Assembly (NCBI RefSeq): GCF_000715075.1
Contig: NC_134089.1
Span: 111,235,157 to 111,299,156, forward strand
Direction: 5' to 3'
Length of the DNA stretch: 64,000 nucleotides
Origin: Nicotiana tabacum
Lineage: Eukaryota; Streptophyta; Magnoliopsida; Solanales; Solanaceae
Below, in pieces: positions 31,146 to 42,985 of this stretch (position 1 is its first letter; every line of letters begins with the position of its first letter). Under the pieces are notes generated by a model. That model made no database searches. It was not told the DNA's origin and worked only from the letters and a program-made list of their open reading frames with translations. A program made the position numbers and the translations under genes.

Positions 31146-32804
31146 TGATGCAGTTAAGGTCTTTTAATCTATGTTTTGATGATCTAACAAACGTTCTGTA
31201 TGGAACCAGATAAAAGACCAAGAATGATAGTAAAAAGTCAGGGGGAACATATGGGGAAACATGTGTGAGTAAGGGCATAAAGTCAGGGGGAACCTGTGGT
31301 CTCCTGTTATTCAATCTGGTTGTCTAAACTCTAACTCCTTGTTTTCAATGCTAAGTTTGTCATCATCAAAAAGGGGAAAATTGATAGGTTTTCAATATCT
31401 TTGCCTTGTGTTTGATGATCTAACAAACTTAATGTCAAGAACCAGATAGGGAACCTGACACACTTGGATTACACTACATCTAACGGATTCCAGCCAAATG
31501 TGAACTTGCTACAGCTTTAGGAGGTAGGAACCCAAACAAGGACCTGATACTCTTGTGGGTTCCTCACGGCAGTACAAAGTCAATTGGACACAACTGGAAA
31601 CGAAGATTCTGCCACACTGCACTGTTTCCAGCGCCCACTCATTCTCTGACCAACTAAAGTGCTCACATCACTTCAAGTGATGTGATCAAGGTGCACCTAC
31701 AATGAGTCTATACAAAGCATCATTCAAGTTACTCAACTCAAGACAATCTGGGCAGTGTGCATAAGAACCAGATCAGGAACTTGATCCCTTGGTACTTCTC
31801 TGACAGAAGTCCAAGTCAACTATACAACTGGAACGCAACTGAGTGACTGATCGCAACTGTACAAAGAGGAACACAACAGGGACCTGGTCCCTTAGGGTTC
31901 TCTAACAGAAGTACAAGTCAATTACAGTTGGAAATCAATTGCAGAAAGTGACAGGCTGCAACAGTGCAACAGTCACTTCCCATTGAGTGCAACAGTCACT
32001 TCCCATTAAGATTGGACATTACTAAGGATGTCTTGTGTAGTATAAACTTTATGCAAGGCACAAGTTTCAGGTTCTAACACTTGCAAACATAGAAAACCAA
32101 AATTCTCTCAAGTGCTAAAGAATCTCTCTCAAGAACAAAGCTGCTGCAACCTCAAGGACCTGATCCGTGATTGATGATATCTTAAGTCCTTAGGATTGTT
32201 GAGTCTTTATTATGTGTTCTTCATTGTAACTCCTATCCGGCTTTCTAAGAAGCATTGATTAGGTTGAGTCATAAGAAAAAGCCTTTGTAACCGTAGTGTG
32301 ATAAAGTGGCTTCTGATAGAAACATCACAAGTTACTCAAAGCCTTTGTAACCGTAGTATGACAAAGTGGCTTGTGGTGGAAATACCACAAGTTAGTCAAA
32401 TTCTTTGTAACTAGGATAGTTATAGAGTGACTTGTGATGAGAGAATCACAAGTTAGTTGAAGTCTTTGCAATAGGGTTATTGTAAAGTGGCTTGTAATAG
32501 GGAGATTGCAAGTTAGTGAAGTTAAAAGCCTACAGGTGTAGGTCGTGATTTTTTGATCCCCTTGTGTGAGATTTTTCCACGTAAAAATCCTCTGCCTTAT
32601 TTACATTCAGCTTTACTAACATTCACAGCAGGACCTCACAAAGGACCATGTACTTTACTATTTGGTGGACTCACACAAACTTAGCATTGTACCAAACTGA
32701 TATTGGACTAGATCCCTATACAGTTTGGTTCATCAGTACTTTCAGAGGAAACACATAGAGAACCCGTTTCTCTATACAGTCTGGTGGACGCACAGTTTCT
32801 AACA
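31146..32804 (+). repeat. 3' LTR of the SIRE element
   Basis: Aligns throughout with 24108-25765. Differences include a short duplication of GTGCAACAGTCACTTCCCATT (about 31965-32008) and scattered substitutions. Internal polypurine-like copy near 31368-31380; hairpin units at 32281-32515. Confidence 0.88.
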
Positions 32805-32809
32805 GACAT
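32805..32809. repeat. Target-site duplication GACAT (right)
   Basis: Matches 24103-24107 exactly. Confidence 0.85.
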
Positions 32810-34021
32810 ATATAAAGATCTTTCTTGTGAAATTTCGTCACTTCTACCTTATGAAATTTGTGCTTTATTTATGTTCTATGAAATTATTATTCATAGGTTC
32901 GAGGTTCAGGTAATTTGGATGGAAACTGAACTAGTGTCGTGTGAGTGCTTGCTCAATCTCGAAGTAGGGTAACCCTTAGGTTTTAATTGAGTGAGGATGA
33001 TTTTCGAACTCAAAACGAATGATGGCCCTTAGGCTTTCTTACTAGGCCAATGTGGCCTTGGTAAAAAGATTGACTTTTTCCCCTTTTTGGCTTAAAAAGT
33101 TCATTGTTAATTATACAAAATTTGTTATGCCTTAGCATGAAATGTTCGAGAGTTCGAACAATTTGCATTCATTAGGGTTCTTCGAGGCTTGATATCATCT
33201 AAGCCTTTTGTCATTTTGCTAAGGGTAGCCTTTTTAACCAGTTTATAAGAATATTCGAAGGCTTGTCTTATTACAAAATTTGGATGCCTCCGAACCGTGT
33301 TAATTCGGTCGTAGCCTTTTTATTTGGGACTTTGTCCTATGGGCTTATTTTCCCATTTCACTTCGAGCTTGCCCAAAGTGCTAGTCCCCGAGTAGGGTGG
33401 TTGTGGCCTATAAAAATTGAGGGTCGCCTTTAAGGTCTTATGAGCTTGAAGTTTTAATAATTCAAACTTGTTTGTTTTTTCGGACGTCAGTCCTCGAAAG
33501 TGGGTTCCGTTATGATCAGCCCTTAAGCCTATTTACACAATAGATCAAGAGAAAAATAGAAAATGTTTTTTCTAAGGCATGAGATATCGGCAAGGGAAAA
33601 TACTTCTTTCAATAGATGATTATACATGTATACATATTTGATGTCAGGGCTCGAGTATCCTATATGGTCACGGTTCATTCGACTGTTTGGCCCTTACAAA
33701 TTTACCTATCGAGACCGCGCTGTTACGAAGTAATTTCCCTGCAATAGAGTCGTCATTAGAGGGTAATGCCCCCAGTATTCGAGGTTAATCATAAAGAAGC
33801 TTCAGATACTTTTGAATTGTTCTAAATTAGCATGATCAATGGTTGCCTCATTAAAAACCTCACCACAAAACCCAATTAGGACAAAATGGTCTAAGGGAAA
33901 AAGAGTGCAACGTGTGCTTTCAAACCTAAAGACTTCGTACTGAAGGATCCATCGTCATTCCTGATCAAACACTTGAAATTGGTTAGCTTATAATATAAAT
34001 GAAAATGAAGAAGGTCGTACC
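32810..34021. other. Non-coding interior of the TAT element
   Basis: Lies between the 3' ends of the two convergent genes: the antisense gene (plus) and pol (minus). AT-rich with CTTCGAGG-type words and no domain on either strand. It probably holds the 3' untranslated region of the antisense gene, interrupted by the copia insertion. Confidence 0.5.
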
Positions 34022-35109
34022 TTAGCAGTAGTATCGCTTTAGGAGTGATATGTTCCAATTATTTGGTAGTTGCTTGCCATTTATCGTGTCGAGCTTGTAG
34101 GATCCCTTTCCGATAATATCAAGGACCTGATATGGTCCCTCCCAGTTTGGACCCAGTTTTCCTTCATTCGGGTTTCGAGTGTTGAGGGTGACTTTTCTTA
34201 GCACCAAGTCCCCTATTTTAAAGTGTTGAAGATTGGTTCTTCGGTTGTAGTACCTTTTGATCTACTATTTTTGTGCAACCAATCGAACGAGGGCGACCTC
34301 GTGTCTTTCATCCAACATTTCTAGGCTCATGTTCATAGCCTTGTTATTTGATTATTCTGTCGCATATCGAAACCTAAAGCTAGGTTCCTAGACCTCGACC
34401 AGGATAAGAGCTTCGGCACCATAGACCAGAGAGAACGGTGTTGCCCCCGTACTGGATTTCGACATTGTCCGGTATTCCCAAAGAACCTCAGGCAATATTT
34501 ATCTCCATTTTCCCTTAGTGTCGGTCAATCTTTTCTTAAGATTTTGAATGATGGTTTTGTTGATCGATTCAGCTTGTCCGTTCCCACTGGGATGGTATGG
34601 AGATGATAGAATCCTTTTGATCTTGTGATCCTCGAGAAATTTAGTTTCTTTGCTGCCGATGGATTGCTTTCCGTTGTCGCATACAATCTCGGCAGGCATC
34701 CCGAATCGACATATAATGTAGTCCCAAATGAAGTCTATGACTTCTTTTTCTTTGACTTTCTAAAAAGCCTGTGCTTCAACCCACTTAGAAAAATAATCAG
34801 TAATAAATAAAATAAACTGAGCTTTACCTGGGGCCGATGGTAGAGGGCCGACGATGTCCATTCGCCATTTCATGAATGGCCATGGGGATAAGACTGAGTG
34901 GAGTTGCTCCCCGGGCTGGTGAATCATCGGTGCATACCTTTGACATTTGTCATACTTTTGAACGAACGCTTTTGTATCCTTTTCCATATAGCACAATAGT
35001 ACCCTGTTCTGATAACTTTGTGAACTAGTGATTCGGCACCGGAGTGGTTCCCACAATTGCCTTCTTTAATTTCCCGTAGGTGTAGTCGGTGTCTCATTTC
35101 CCCAAACAT
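34022..35109 (-). pseudogene. pol: Integrase of the TAT element, broken
   Basis: From right to left: the zinc-binding segment in a shifted frame (KVIRTGYYCAIW, then KCQRYAPMIHQPGEQLHS, about 34900-35000); the core with WRMDIVGPLPSAPGKAQF and FITDYFSKWVEAQAF (about 34760-34860); ICDNGKQ-type second Asp (about 34665-34690); the third acidic residue in NGQAESINKTIIQNLKKRL (about 34535-34590); and a C-terminal segment ending at 34022 with KLGPNWEGPYQVLDIIGKGSYKL. The D, D, E residues can all be read but in different frames with stops between. The enzyme would insert the DNA copy into the genome. Confidence 0.75.
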
Positions 35110-35261
35110 ATCGCTAATGGCCCATCGAACATCCTCTTGAATAGTGTTCCATCTTCGGCCAAAGTGAATCGTGCTGCCTTCGTGCGTAGAATCTTTGACT
35201 CCTTCGGATCTGATAGGAGCTTTCCGTTCTTCAAATATTCAATATACTTGTTTCTCCAATC

Positions 35262-35860
35262 TCAAGTTAAACTTGTAGAGTTTATTTCAGCGTGGCCCTC
35301 TTCGATTATTAATCTCGAGAGTTGTACGATAGTCCTCGAGTTAAGCTCGCCATCTTCGACCGATGACCCCAAGTTTGCAAGGGCATCGGCTTCGCTATTT
35401 TTCTCTCGAGGTGTGTATTGTAAAGTCCACTCCTTAAATCGATGTAAAGTTACCTGTTGCTTGTCCAAGTACCTCCGCATTTGATCTTCTCGAACTTCGA
35501 AGGTTCTGTTGACTTGGTTTACCACAAGTAGGGAATAACATTTGGCCTCGATGACCTCTACTCCCAAGCTTTTAGCCAGCTCGAGACCTGCAATCATGGC
35601 CTCATACTTGGCCTCATTGTTAGTTAACTTTGAAGTTTTGGTAGATTGTCTAATTATGTTACTCGTGGACGGCTTCAAAACGATGCCCAACCCTGACCCT
35701 TTCACATTCGAAGTGCCATTTGTGAAGAGGGTCTATACCCCCGATGATGTACCCGATTTTTATAACAGTTCCTTTTCAACCTCAGGAACGAGGGCTAGCA
35801 TGAAGTCAGCCACCAAGTCAGCCAAGATTTGAAACTTGATGGTTGTTCGAGGTTGATACT
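35262..35860 (-). pseudogene. Ancestral-type RNase H (second RNase H) of the TAT element
   Basis: A second RNase H between the usual RT-linked one and integrase is diagnostic of the TAT branch. The start reads TLFTNGTSNVKGSGLGIVL, where family members have Asp in the 'DG(A/S)SN' box; the AAT codon at 35718-35720 encodes Asn, removing a catalytic acid. Then NNEAKYEAMIAGLELAKSLG and EADALANLGS are well kept. 147 codons are open from 35705 to 35262, the best-preserved pol segment here. The segment upstream (35706-35860) has stops. Confidence 0.75.
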
Positions 35861-37179
35861 CAATATCGTACCCGCTGAGTTCTACGACCCATTTGGCCAA
35901 TCGACCCAAAAGGTCGGGTTTACGCAAAACATTTCGAAGGGGATAGGTAGTTACAAAACATATTGGGTGACACTAGAAACACAGTTTTAATTTCCTAGAG
36001 GTGCTTATTAAAGCAAGCGCTAATTTTTCTAAGTGAGGATACCTAATATCGGCCTCGCCTAAGGTTCGACTAACATAGTAAATAGGGAATTGCGTACTTT
36101 GTTCTTCTTGGACCAGGACACCACTTACTGCATTTCCGAGATTGCCAAGTATAAGTAGAGTTGCTCATCCGCTTTCGAGCTATGAAGCAGTGGAGGGATT
36201 GACATGTATCGTTTTAGTTCTTCTAAGGCTTGTTGGCATTCCTAGGTCCATCCTCAATAGCTTTGATTTTATCGGGGTTGATCTATCTATCCCCCGATTG
36301 GACACTATAAAGCCGAGAAACTTTCCTGAGCTGACCCCGAATGCACACTTTTCTGGTTTGAGTTTCATGTCGTACCTCCTTAGTATATCGAAAGTCTCCT
36401 GCAAATGTTTCAAATGGTCCACTTTTCATAGGGACTTAACTAGCATGTCATCAATATAAACTTCCATAAATTTCCCTATTTGTTCTTTGAACATTCAATT
36501 TACTAGGCGTTGATAAGTTGCACCAGCATTTTTTTAGTCCGAATGACATGACATTATAACAATAGGTGCCGTATTTAGTGATAAACAAAGTCTTTTCCCG
36601 ATCCTCCGGGTTCATTTATATTTGATTATACCCGGAGTAGGCATCGAGAAAACTGAGAATCTCATGGCCGGCCATGGCATCGATCATGCAATCGATGTTC
36701 GGCAAAGGAAAAGAATCCTTAGGGCAAGCCTTGTTCAAGTCCTTATAGTCTATGAACATTCTAAGTTTATTTCCCTTCTTAGGGACTATCGCTACGTTTT
36801 CTAACCATTTGGGATATTTTACTTCCCATATGGATGCTATTTTGAGAAGTTTGATTACCTCATCCTTGATGAATGTATGCTTAACCTCGGACTGGGGTCT
36901 TCTCTTTTTCCTTACTGGACGAAACTTCAGGTCCAAGCTTAGTTGATGGGTGGTGATCTTTGGTGGGATCCATGTCATATCGAGATGAGACCAAGCAAAA
37001 CAATCTATGTTATCTAAAAGGAATTGAATAAGTTTTTTCTTGAGCTCGGGAGTTAACCCCGTGCCCAGGTATACCTTTCGACCGGGCAGATGCTCGATCA
37101 CTATGATTTGTTCCATATCTTCGATTGTTGACTTTGTTACGTCAGAATCATCAGGGATTATGAAGGTTCGAGGTATCAC
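35861..37179 (-). pseudogene. pol: Reverse transcriptase and RNase H of the TAT element, broken
   Basis: RT runs from 37179 leftward. The first 187 codons are open and include FAWSHLDMTWIPP, NVAIVPKKGNKLRMFIDYKDLN and FLDAYSGYNQI, with a stop at about 36616. The catalytic box VYIDDML lies near 36452-36472. KPEKCAFGVSSGKFLGFIVSNRGI (about 36280-36350) follows, then the RNase H-like segment to about 35870 in decayed frames. Order and spacing are normal for Ty3 pol. The MIPRTFIIPDD-like start at 37179 is an internal Met. Confidence 0.75.
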
Positions 37180-37242
37180 ATAATCATCATCCTCGATAGT
37201 TTCCCATTCCTTTAATCAGGCCGAGGCCGGTGACTACAATTG

Positions 37243-37680
37243 CTATTTGACTTCCTGCTTTCCCTTCGACTCCGATCCCTTTGTTGATGAAAGTGCCGAT
37301 ACCGGTATCACTTTGTCGATTGCAAACATTTCTTTGGTGGTGGGTTGTTCACCATATATTGTTTTGACTCTTTCCGATTTTGGGAACTTCAAGACTTGAT
37401 GAAGTGTCGATGATACTGCCCCTATTTTATGGATCCAAGGCCTTCCGAGCAGTGCGTTGTACCTCATGTCACTCTCGATCACATGGAACTTTGTTTTTTG
37501 GATGGTCCTGGATATATTTACTGGCATAATTTCCCCTTTGGTGGTTTCATTTTCTATGTTGAAGTCGTTAAATACTCGATCTACGGGCACAATTTGATCT
37601 TGTAGGCCGAGTTGCTCTACAATCATCGGATAATGTTGGCCGAGCTACCTGGATCAATCAACACACGTTTAACTTGAATT
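37243..37680 (-). pseudogene. Aspartic protease of the TAT element
   Basis: The active-site stretch reads RVLIDPGSSANI (about 37627-37663) where retroelement proteases have D-(S/T)-G; Pro replaces Ser/Thr. Downstream, NISRTIQKTKFHVIESDMRYNALLGRPWIH contains the conserved LLGRPW box, followed by GAVSSTLHQVLKFP. Frames change near 37625, splitting the active site from the LLGRPW part. The protease would cut the Gag-Pol polyprotein. Confidence 0.7.
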
Positions 37681-39507
37681 TTATTCATAAGGATAGATAT
37701 TACCAGTGCGTCGTTATGCGGTTGTTCGATCCCTTCTGCATCCTCGTCGTTGAAAGGCAAGGTCTCTTCTAGTAAGTAGTCCCGAGTCTGTTTTTCTCTT
37801 GTGATTGTAACCTTGGTGCGTTTGAATACCGGTCCTTGAGGAATATCGACCCCTCCAATGATCATGTGAGTCACGTGTTGTGGCTCTTCTTGCTCATTTT
37901 GCCTATTTGAATATTTGTTTTTGAAGTGGTTCTTGGCCTGATCACTTAAGAATTCTCGAAGGTGCCCCTCGTTGAATAACCGGGTTACTTCCTCCCTTAG
38001 TTGTCTGCAATATTTTATTTTATGACCATGGGTACCATGATACTTGCATATTTGATTTGGGTTTTTCTGGGCTGGATTGGTCTGCATAGGTCGAGGCCAC
38101 ATGGTATCTTTGATATAATGGCTGATACTATGGCGGAAGCATCTATGCTGAAGTTATATTCTGAAAGTTGAGGTGCTTCTTTGGACCTGGCATCCCTATC
38201 GAAACCACTTTTGCTCATGAGCTCTCGGGAGCTTTGTCCCCAATCATTCCTTCTATCATTCCGAACGGGGTTGTGTCCAGACCCGCTATTTCTCCGATCT
38301 CTTCCGTATGGCTGATATCGATCTCTGTTCGGTCGTGGTTCTCGATCGACGTCCCTTTTAACTCTGTCTACGTGCCTGTAGGGATAAATCAAACCAATTG
38401 GAGCCCCTAGTTGATCGTCTTCGACCCTAATCTTCAACTGATATCGATTATGTACATCGGACCAAGTGACGGCTGAATATTCGATAAAATTTTGCTTTAA
38501 TTGTGGGAAGCTATGGAACTCCATTCGTTGAGACCTTGAGTAAAGGATTGAACTACCTAATCGTCGGTGACCGGTGGGAAATCCATCTGTTCCATTTGAA
38601 ATCAAGATACGGATTTCCTGAGCATCTCGTTGTCTTTTTGCCTTACCTTATGGCTCCAGCATGCGCCTTTACAAAGGAATCTGCAAGCATAGCAAATGAA
38701 TCAATAGAGTTAGATGGCAAATTGTGATACCATATCATAGCACCCTTTGATAGAGTTTCTCCGAATTTCTTCAGCAACACGGATTCGATCTCATCATCTT
38801 CCAAGTCATTTCCCTTAATGACGCATGTATAAGAGGTGACATGTTCGTTTGGATCTGTCATTCCGTTAAACTTCTGAATCTCGGGCATACGGATCTTCTT
38901 CGAGATTGGCTTTGGAGCCACACTCGGGAGGAAAGGTTTTTTGACAAACTTTTTGGAATTAAGTCTTTTCAATACCGGTGGAGCCCCCGAGATTTGGTCG
39001 ACCCTAGAGTTATAAGTCTCCACCTTCTTATCATTTTCCTCGATCTTGTTTTCCCCGATCTCAATCTACTTCGTCAGTTCCTTGAGCATTTTTACGATAG
39101 CGGGATTAGTCTCCGATTCTCCTTCATTCGATCTCTTTTGCACCGATTCAACTCTATGAACAAATTCTTGTGATTGCTCGAGCTTGATCATGCTTGGTGC
39201 ACGATTCTGATTTTGGAGTTGTGCTGTTGCAGCTTATTGCATCTGCAACATCTCAAATATCATTTGAAGGCTAATTTCACCTTCTTCACTGCTCTATGCA
39301 TTCTGATCGGCTATTTGAGCATCTCTGTGGACGCTATTTTCAGGGTTGACGCCCAAATTCCCATTAATGGCAATATGGGAGCTGCCATCGATTGGGTCTA
39401 TGGCCGACGGTCCATTCGGGTTGACTAGAGGTACTCCGTTTCACGTTCTCACCAAGAAGACCAAGGCCGTTGTTTGTGTGTATGGGTGCTACTTGGGAGT
39501 TTGACAT
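37681..39507 (-). pseudogene. gag: Gag of the TAT element, broken
   Basis: Starts at the ATG at 39507 (MSNSQVAPIHTNN). It reaches the capsid part at about 38640-39023 (PEIQKFNGMTDPNEHVTSY, ETLSKGAMIWYHNLPSNSI). An Arg/Asp-rich segment (RDRYQPYGRDRRNSGSGHN) follows at about 38200-38350. The zinc knuckle CKYHGTHGHKIKYC (C-x2-H-x4-H-x4-C) is at about 38003-38045, then an acidic linker leads into protease. Stops and frameshifts at about 39365, 39260, 39060, 38640 and 38100. Confidence 0.7.
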
Positions 39508-39599
39508 GTTGATCCTGAAATCAAAGACACTTCATAGAACAAGCGTAAAATAATGTATGTTACAAAAATTATACCAGACACTCACTATTATCCTTAGCC

Positions 39600-39617
39600 C
39601 GACGGTTTGTGCCAAAT
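39600..39617 (-). other. Primer-binding site candidate of the TAT element
   Basis: The minus strand reads TTTGGCACAAACCGTCGG directly inside the 5' LTR. I cannot name the tRNA. 39508-39599 is untranslated leader. Confidence 0.5.
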
Positions 39618-40236
39618 TATTTATCCTTAAATTCAGATAAGAATTAAATTTATAAGTGGTTTTAAGGATACGTGATTTCACTTGGCACAAACTTATAAAT
39701 ATAAAAACAAATGCTAGGAATTAACAATAAAGTAAAGAAAACTAATGTGATTACCATTATGGCCTTTGAGCTAATTGCCCTCGAACCAACTGGACGAGCT
39801 ATTGAAACTATGAACTAAACAACAAAGCTTGCAAGAAATAGAAAAATGATATATTGCTTTGCTATGCGTGAATGTAAGATGATTACAAATGGTTAAGACC
39901 CTCTTTATATAGTAGAGAAATCCTATTTACAGTGTAATTCTAATTATAGAAGGAGATCCCACGATTAGCCAAATAACCGTCCTTGATTTGATCTGTTCCG
40001 AGATTTCTGCTCGACCAGTCACGAATGTCTCGCCTTTCCATTGTTACGCTATCTTCGGTCTTGCTCGAGTTTGATCTCGACCATTACTGGTCTCGATCTC
40101 GATAGGTACCTTGAATCCCGAACTCGGTACCTTATTCTCGTATCTCGGTCTGAAATGCTATGGGGCCGATCTTCGACCCATCCCCTGGTTTCGGTTAATC
40201 AGCAAAATTAGGAAAACTCAATTTTGACCGTGTACA
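39618..40236 (-). repeat. 5' LTR of the TAT element
   Basis: Partner of 20292-20919. Its inner end has TA on the plus strand where the other LTR has TG, so the canonical CA end is mutated to TA on the minus strand. It should carry the gag-pol promoter. Confidence 0.82.
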
Positions 40237-40241
40237 ATAAT
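40237..40241. repeat. Target-site duplication ATAAT (right)
   Basis: Matches 20287-20291 exactly. Confidence 0.8.
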
Positions 40242-40660
40242 ATATATACAAAATTCAAAAAATCCCTTATCCATGCACAAATAGGAAATAAAAAGAGGAG
40301 GGAAACACCAAATACTTAATGCACTTAATATAAAACAAAAATTTGCTCAAAATAATTTCAAATTATGTGACAAAGTCATCAATACTTTAATATTATATTG
40401 CAAATAAGTTTAGAATCACTATTTAGAGCAATAAAGGACATCAAATTATAGGTAAATACCTTAAGGTTAAAAAGGGGAAAGAAAGAACATAAAGTTCATT
40501 TAACGTAACATACATGAATTTTAAGATAAGAGGCATGGATTATCTATTGGTATGTAGATTTGGAGAGGAAGTTTAATTTTTATCACAAGATTAATGGGGA
40601 ATAGTGAACAATTCTGTATTATATAAATAATCTTAAATCAATTGGGGGTTGTTTGGTAGG
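40242..40660. other. A/T-rich spacer between elements
   Basis: About 420 bases of AT-rich DNA with no gene or recognisable repeat; one of the few stretches that may be old host DNA. Confidence 0.5.
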
Positions 40661-41300
40661 GTATATGTCACGACCTTAAAACGGACCCGGTCGTGATGGC
40701 GCCTATCATGAAACTAGGCCAGCCGACGCAAACCTCAAATCAACCAAAAAAGTTATAATAAGTCATTTAAAGATATTAATACGCTAAAATCCCACAGAAT
40801 AAGGTAGGATAAAACAGTGCGGAAACCAAAACACACCCCGACATCGGGGTGTCACCAGTCATGAGCATCTACAACTCGTCTAGGAATATGAAAAAGATAA
40901 CATAGTCTGATACAAAGCTAGTACAAAGCGAAGTAAAGATAGGAAGGAGAAGCAGTGGGCTGGGAATGCCAAGCAGCTACCTAGTCAACTCCAAAAAGCC
41001 TGCTAGAAGACAATCAACACTCGCTAGCATGACCCGAGACTCCTGGATCTGCACACAGGGTGAAAGGAGTAATGTGAGTATGCCAACTCAGTAAGTAATA
41101 AAAGTAAAGGCAATTGAGCAGTAAGAAAACACGTAAAACACAGCATAATGCTACAACAAAACAGTATAAATCCAAAACAATGCAGTACAACATTAAAACT
41201 CATAAAAATATCTCAGTTCGGTAAAAAACCTTTTAAAAACATCTTTCAGTAGTTCAAACAAGTGATGAAGACAATGAGAAAAGGATGGAAACATAAATCA

Positions 41301-41708
41301 GCCCCTCGGGCAAAACAAGTACCATAACCGCCCCTCGGGCAAAATACCAACAGAACCAGCCCCTCGGGCTACCTCACAATCACTCGTATCAGCTCCTTGG
41401 GCAATAATGAAATAACAATAGCCCCTCGGGCAATATCACATCTCACACTGGGTACCCGCGCTCAATGGGGGTGTGCAGACTCTTGGAGGGGCTCCTACAG
41501 CCCAAGCGTAATAATAAGCCATCTCGTGGCATAATCAAACAAGCCCTCAGCCTCATATCAAGCCACCTCGTGGCATAACAAATCAGGCCCTCGACCTCAA
41601 AATCATGAATCAGTACAATACTGCTGCGGCGCGCAGCTCGATCCCATGGTATCCTCACAACACAGGCCCTCGGCCTCACTCAGTCAGAAATCTTTCAAGC
41701 CACTCGGG
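41301..41708 (-). repeat. Scattered mini-hairpins with variable stems in the Tekay LTR
   Basis: On the plus strand, GCCC-CTC-GGGC occurs at 41301, 41330, 41359 and 41421. Related units are GCTC-CTT-GGGC (41392, one G-T pair), GCCA-TCTCG-TGGC (41518), GCCAC-CTC-GTGGC (41562), AGGCC-CTC-GGCCT (41664) and GCC-ACTC-GGGC (41699). The small CTC loop (GAG in element sense) stays while the stems change. Confidence 0.7.
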
Positions 41709-42659
41709 CAACAGTAAAACATGATGCTCAACCTAAAATATCATTTAAAAATAAAAAATGAGTAAATATGACTGAGTAATGAAAACAGTAGAAAGAGCAT
41801 GACTAAGTACAAATACAAAGTCAAAATAGTGAGGAATTGTAGTAAATATCTCCTAAGGGTCCAAAATAGTTGGCACGAGGCCCAAATATGGCATTCAGCC
41901 CAAAATATGATAATACTTTCTAGAACACAATGATCGAAAATGGTTTTCAATCAAATATGCGGTTTAACAGTCATACGGGACGGACTAAGTCACAATCCCC
42001 AATGGTGCGTGACCCTATTCTCATCATCTAGCGTGTGCGTCACCTCAAAGTAGCACAACGATGTGAAATCTGGGGTTTCATACCCCCAGGACAACATTTA
42101 CAATCATTACTTACCTCTATCCAGTCTAAACTCTAGCCCGCGATGACTTTGCCTCACGAATCGGCCTGCGGATGCTCTAAATCTAACCAAAAATAGATTT
42201 ATACCATCAAAATATGTAAGGAAACAAAGCCCACTCAAAAATAATCAATTAACATCAAAATCCCGAAATTGGCCAAACCCGACCCCTAGGCCCACGTCTC
42301 GGATTCTGGCAAAAATCACAAAACTAGAATCCTTACACTATCACGAGTTCATACATATCGAATACATCAAAATCCGACTACAAATGACCCCTCAAATCCT
42401 CAAATCAAAGTCTCAAATTCCAAGCCCTAACTCTCCAATTTTAGGCTTTAGATTCCACAAATTTCATGTTTAATTAGGTAGAAATCACAATAGGATCGAG
42501 TATTAGGTCCATAAATCTTACCTCCAAGTGTTTCCCTGTGATTCCCTCTTCAATTCTTCTCAAAAGCTCCAAAATCGAATAAACAATGGTGAACTATGGC
42601 CAGAAAGAGCGAAAGTGGTCTTTTAAACATTCTGCCTAGCAATTTAAATCCCTTCTTTG

Positions 42660-42985
42660 CAAACGCGGTCAACGCCTCGTGTTCGCGAAGAACAAAATCC
42701 GTTGACCACTTAAATCCATCATCGCGAACGCGAAGCTTCAGCTCCTCAACGCATCGCGAACGCGACACCTAGCTCGCGAACGCGAAGCACAATGATCCTG
42801 AACCCAGCTGTTCCCATTTACTCTACGCGAACGCGGGAAACTCATCGCTTTCGCGATGAACGCTGCACCTAACCCTTCGCGAATGTGGGACCCCATCGCG
42901 AACGTGAAGGACAAACTTCCTGCCTCACATCCCAACCCTACGCGAACGCGAGAGCCCACTCGCGAACGCGAAGGCCAAATGTCTG
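42660..42985. repeat. CpG-rich GCGAACGCGA words in the Tekay LTR
   Basis: TCGCGAACGCG, GCGAACGCGAAGC and similar words recur about ten times with CGCGAA/TTCGCG overlap. They give a CpG-dense patch in an otherwise AT-rich LTR. No coding signal. Confidence 0.6.

Larger units (their letters stand above)
24108..32804 (+). mobile_element. SIRE-type copia element, decayed
   Basis: Plus-strand element with 1.66 kb LTRs (TGATG...TAACA), an initiator-Met-type primer-binding site, polypurine tract AAAAAGGGGGAAAT and perfect GACAT target duplications. The order gag, protease, integrase, RT, RNase H and then a long 3' region with an envelope-like frame fits the SIRE lineage of Ty1/copia. Most of integrase is deleted and RT is broken. 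It landed about 75 bases after the stop of the antisense gene of the TAT element, so it is younger than that host. Confidence 0.88.
20292..40236 (-). mobile_element. TAT-lineage Ty3 element with antisense gene and nested copia
   Basis: Minus-strand element of about 11.2 kb after subtraction of an 8.7 kb copia insertion. LTRs of 628 and 619 bp (20292-20919 and 39618-40236) and matching ATAAT target duplications define it. From right to left it has gag, protease, RT, RNase H, ancestral RNase H, integrase, a non-coding stretch and then a gene on the opposite strand beside the 3' LTR. The second RNase H and the antisense gene mark the TAT branch of Ty3 (Retand-like). All pol frames are decayed. 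The LTRs have visibly more differences than those of the element at 1345-15628, so it is older. Confidence 0.88.
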
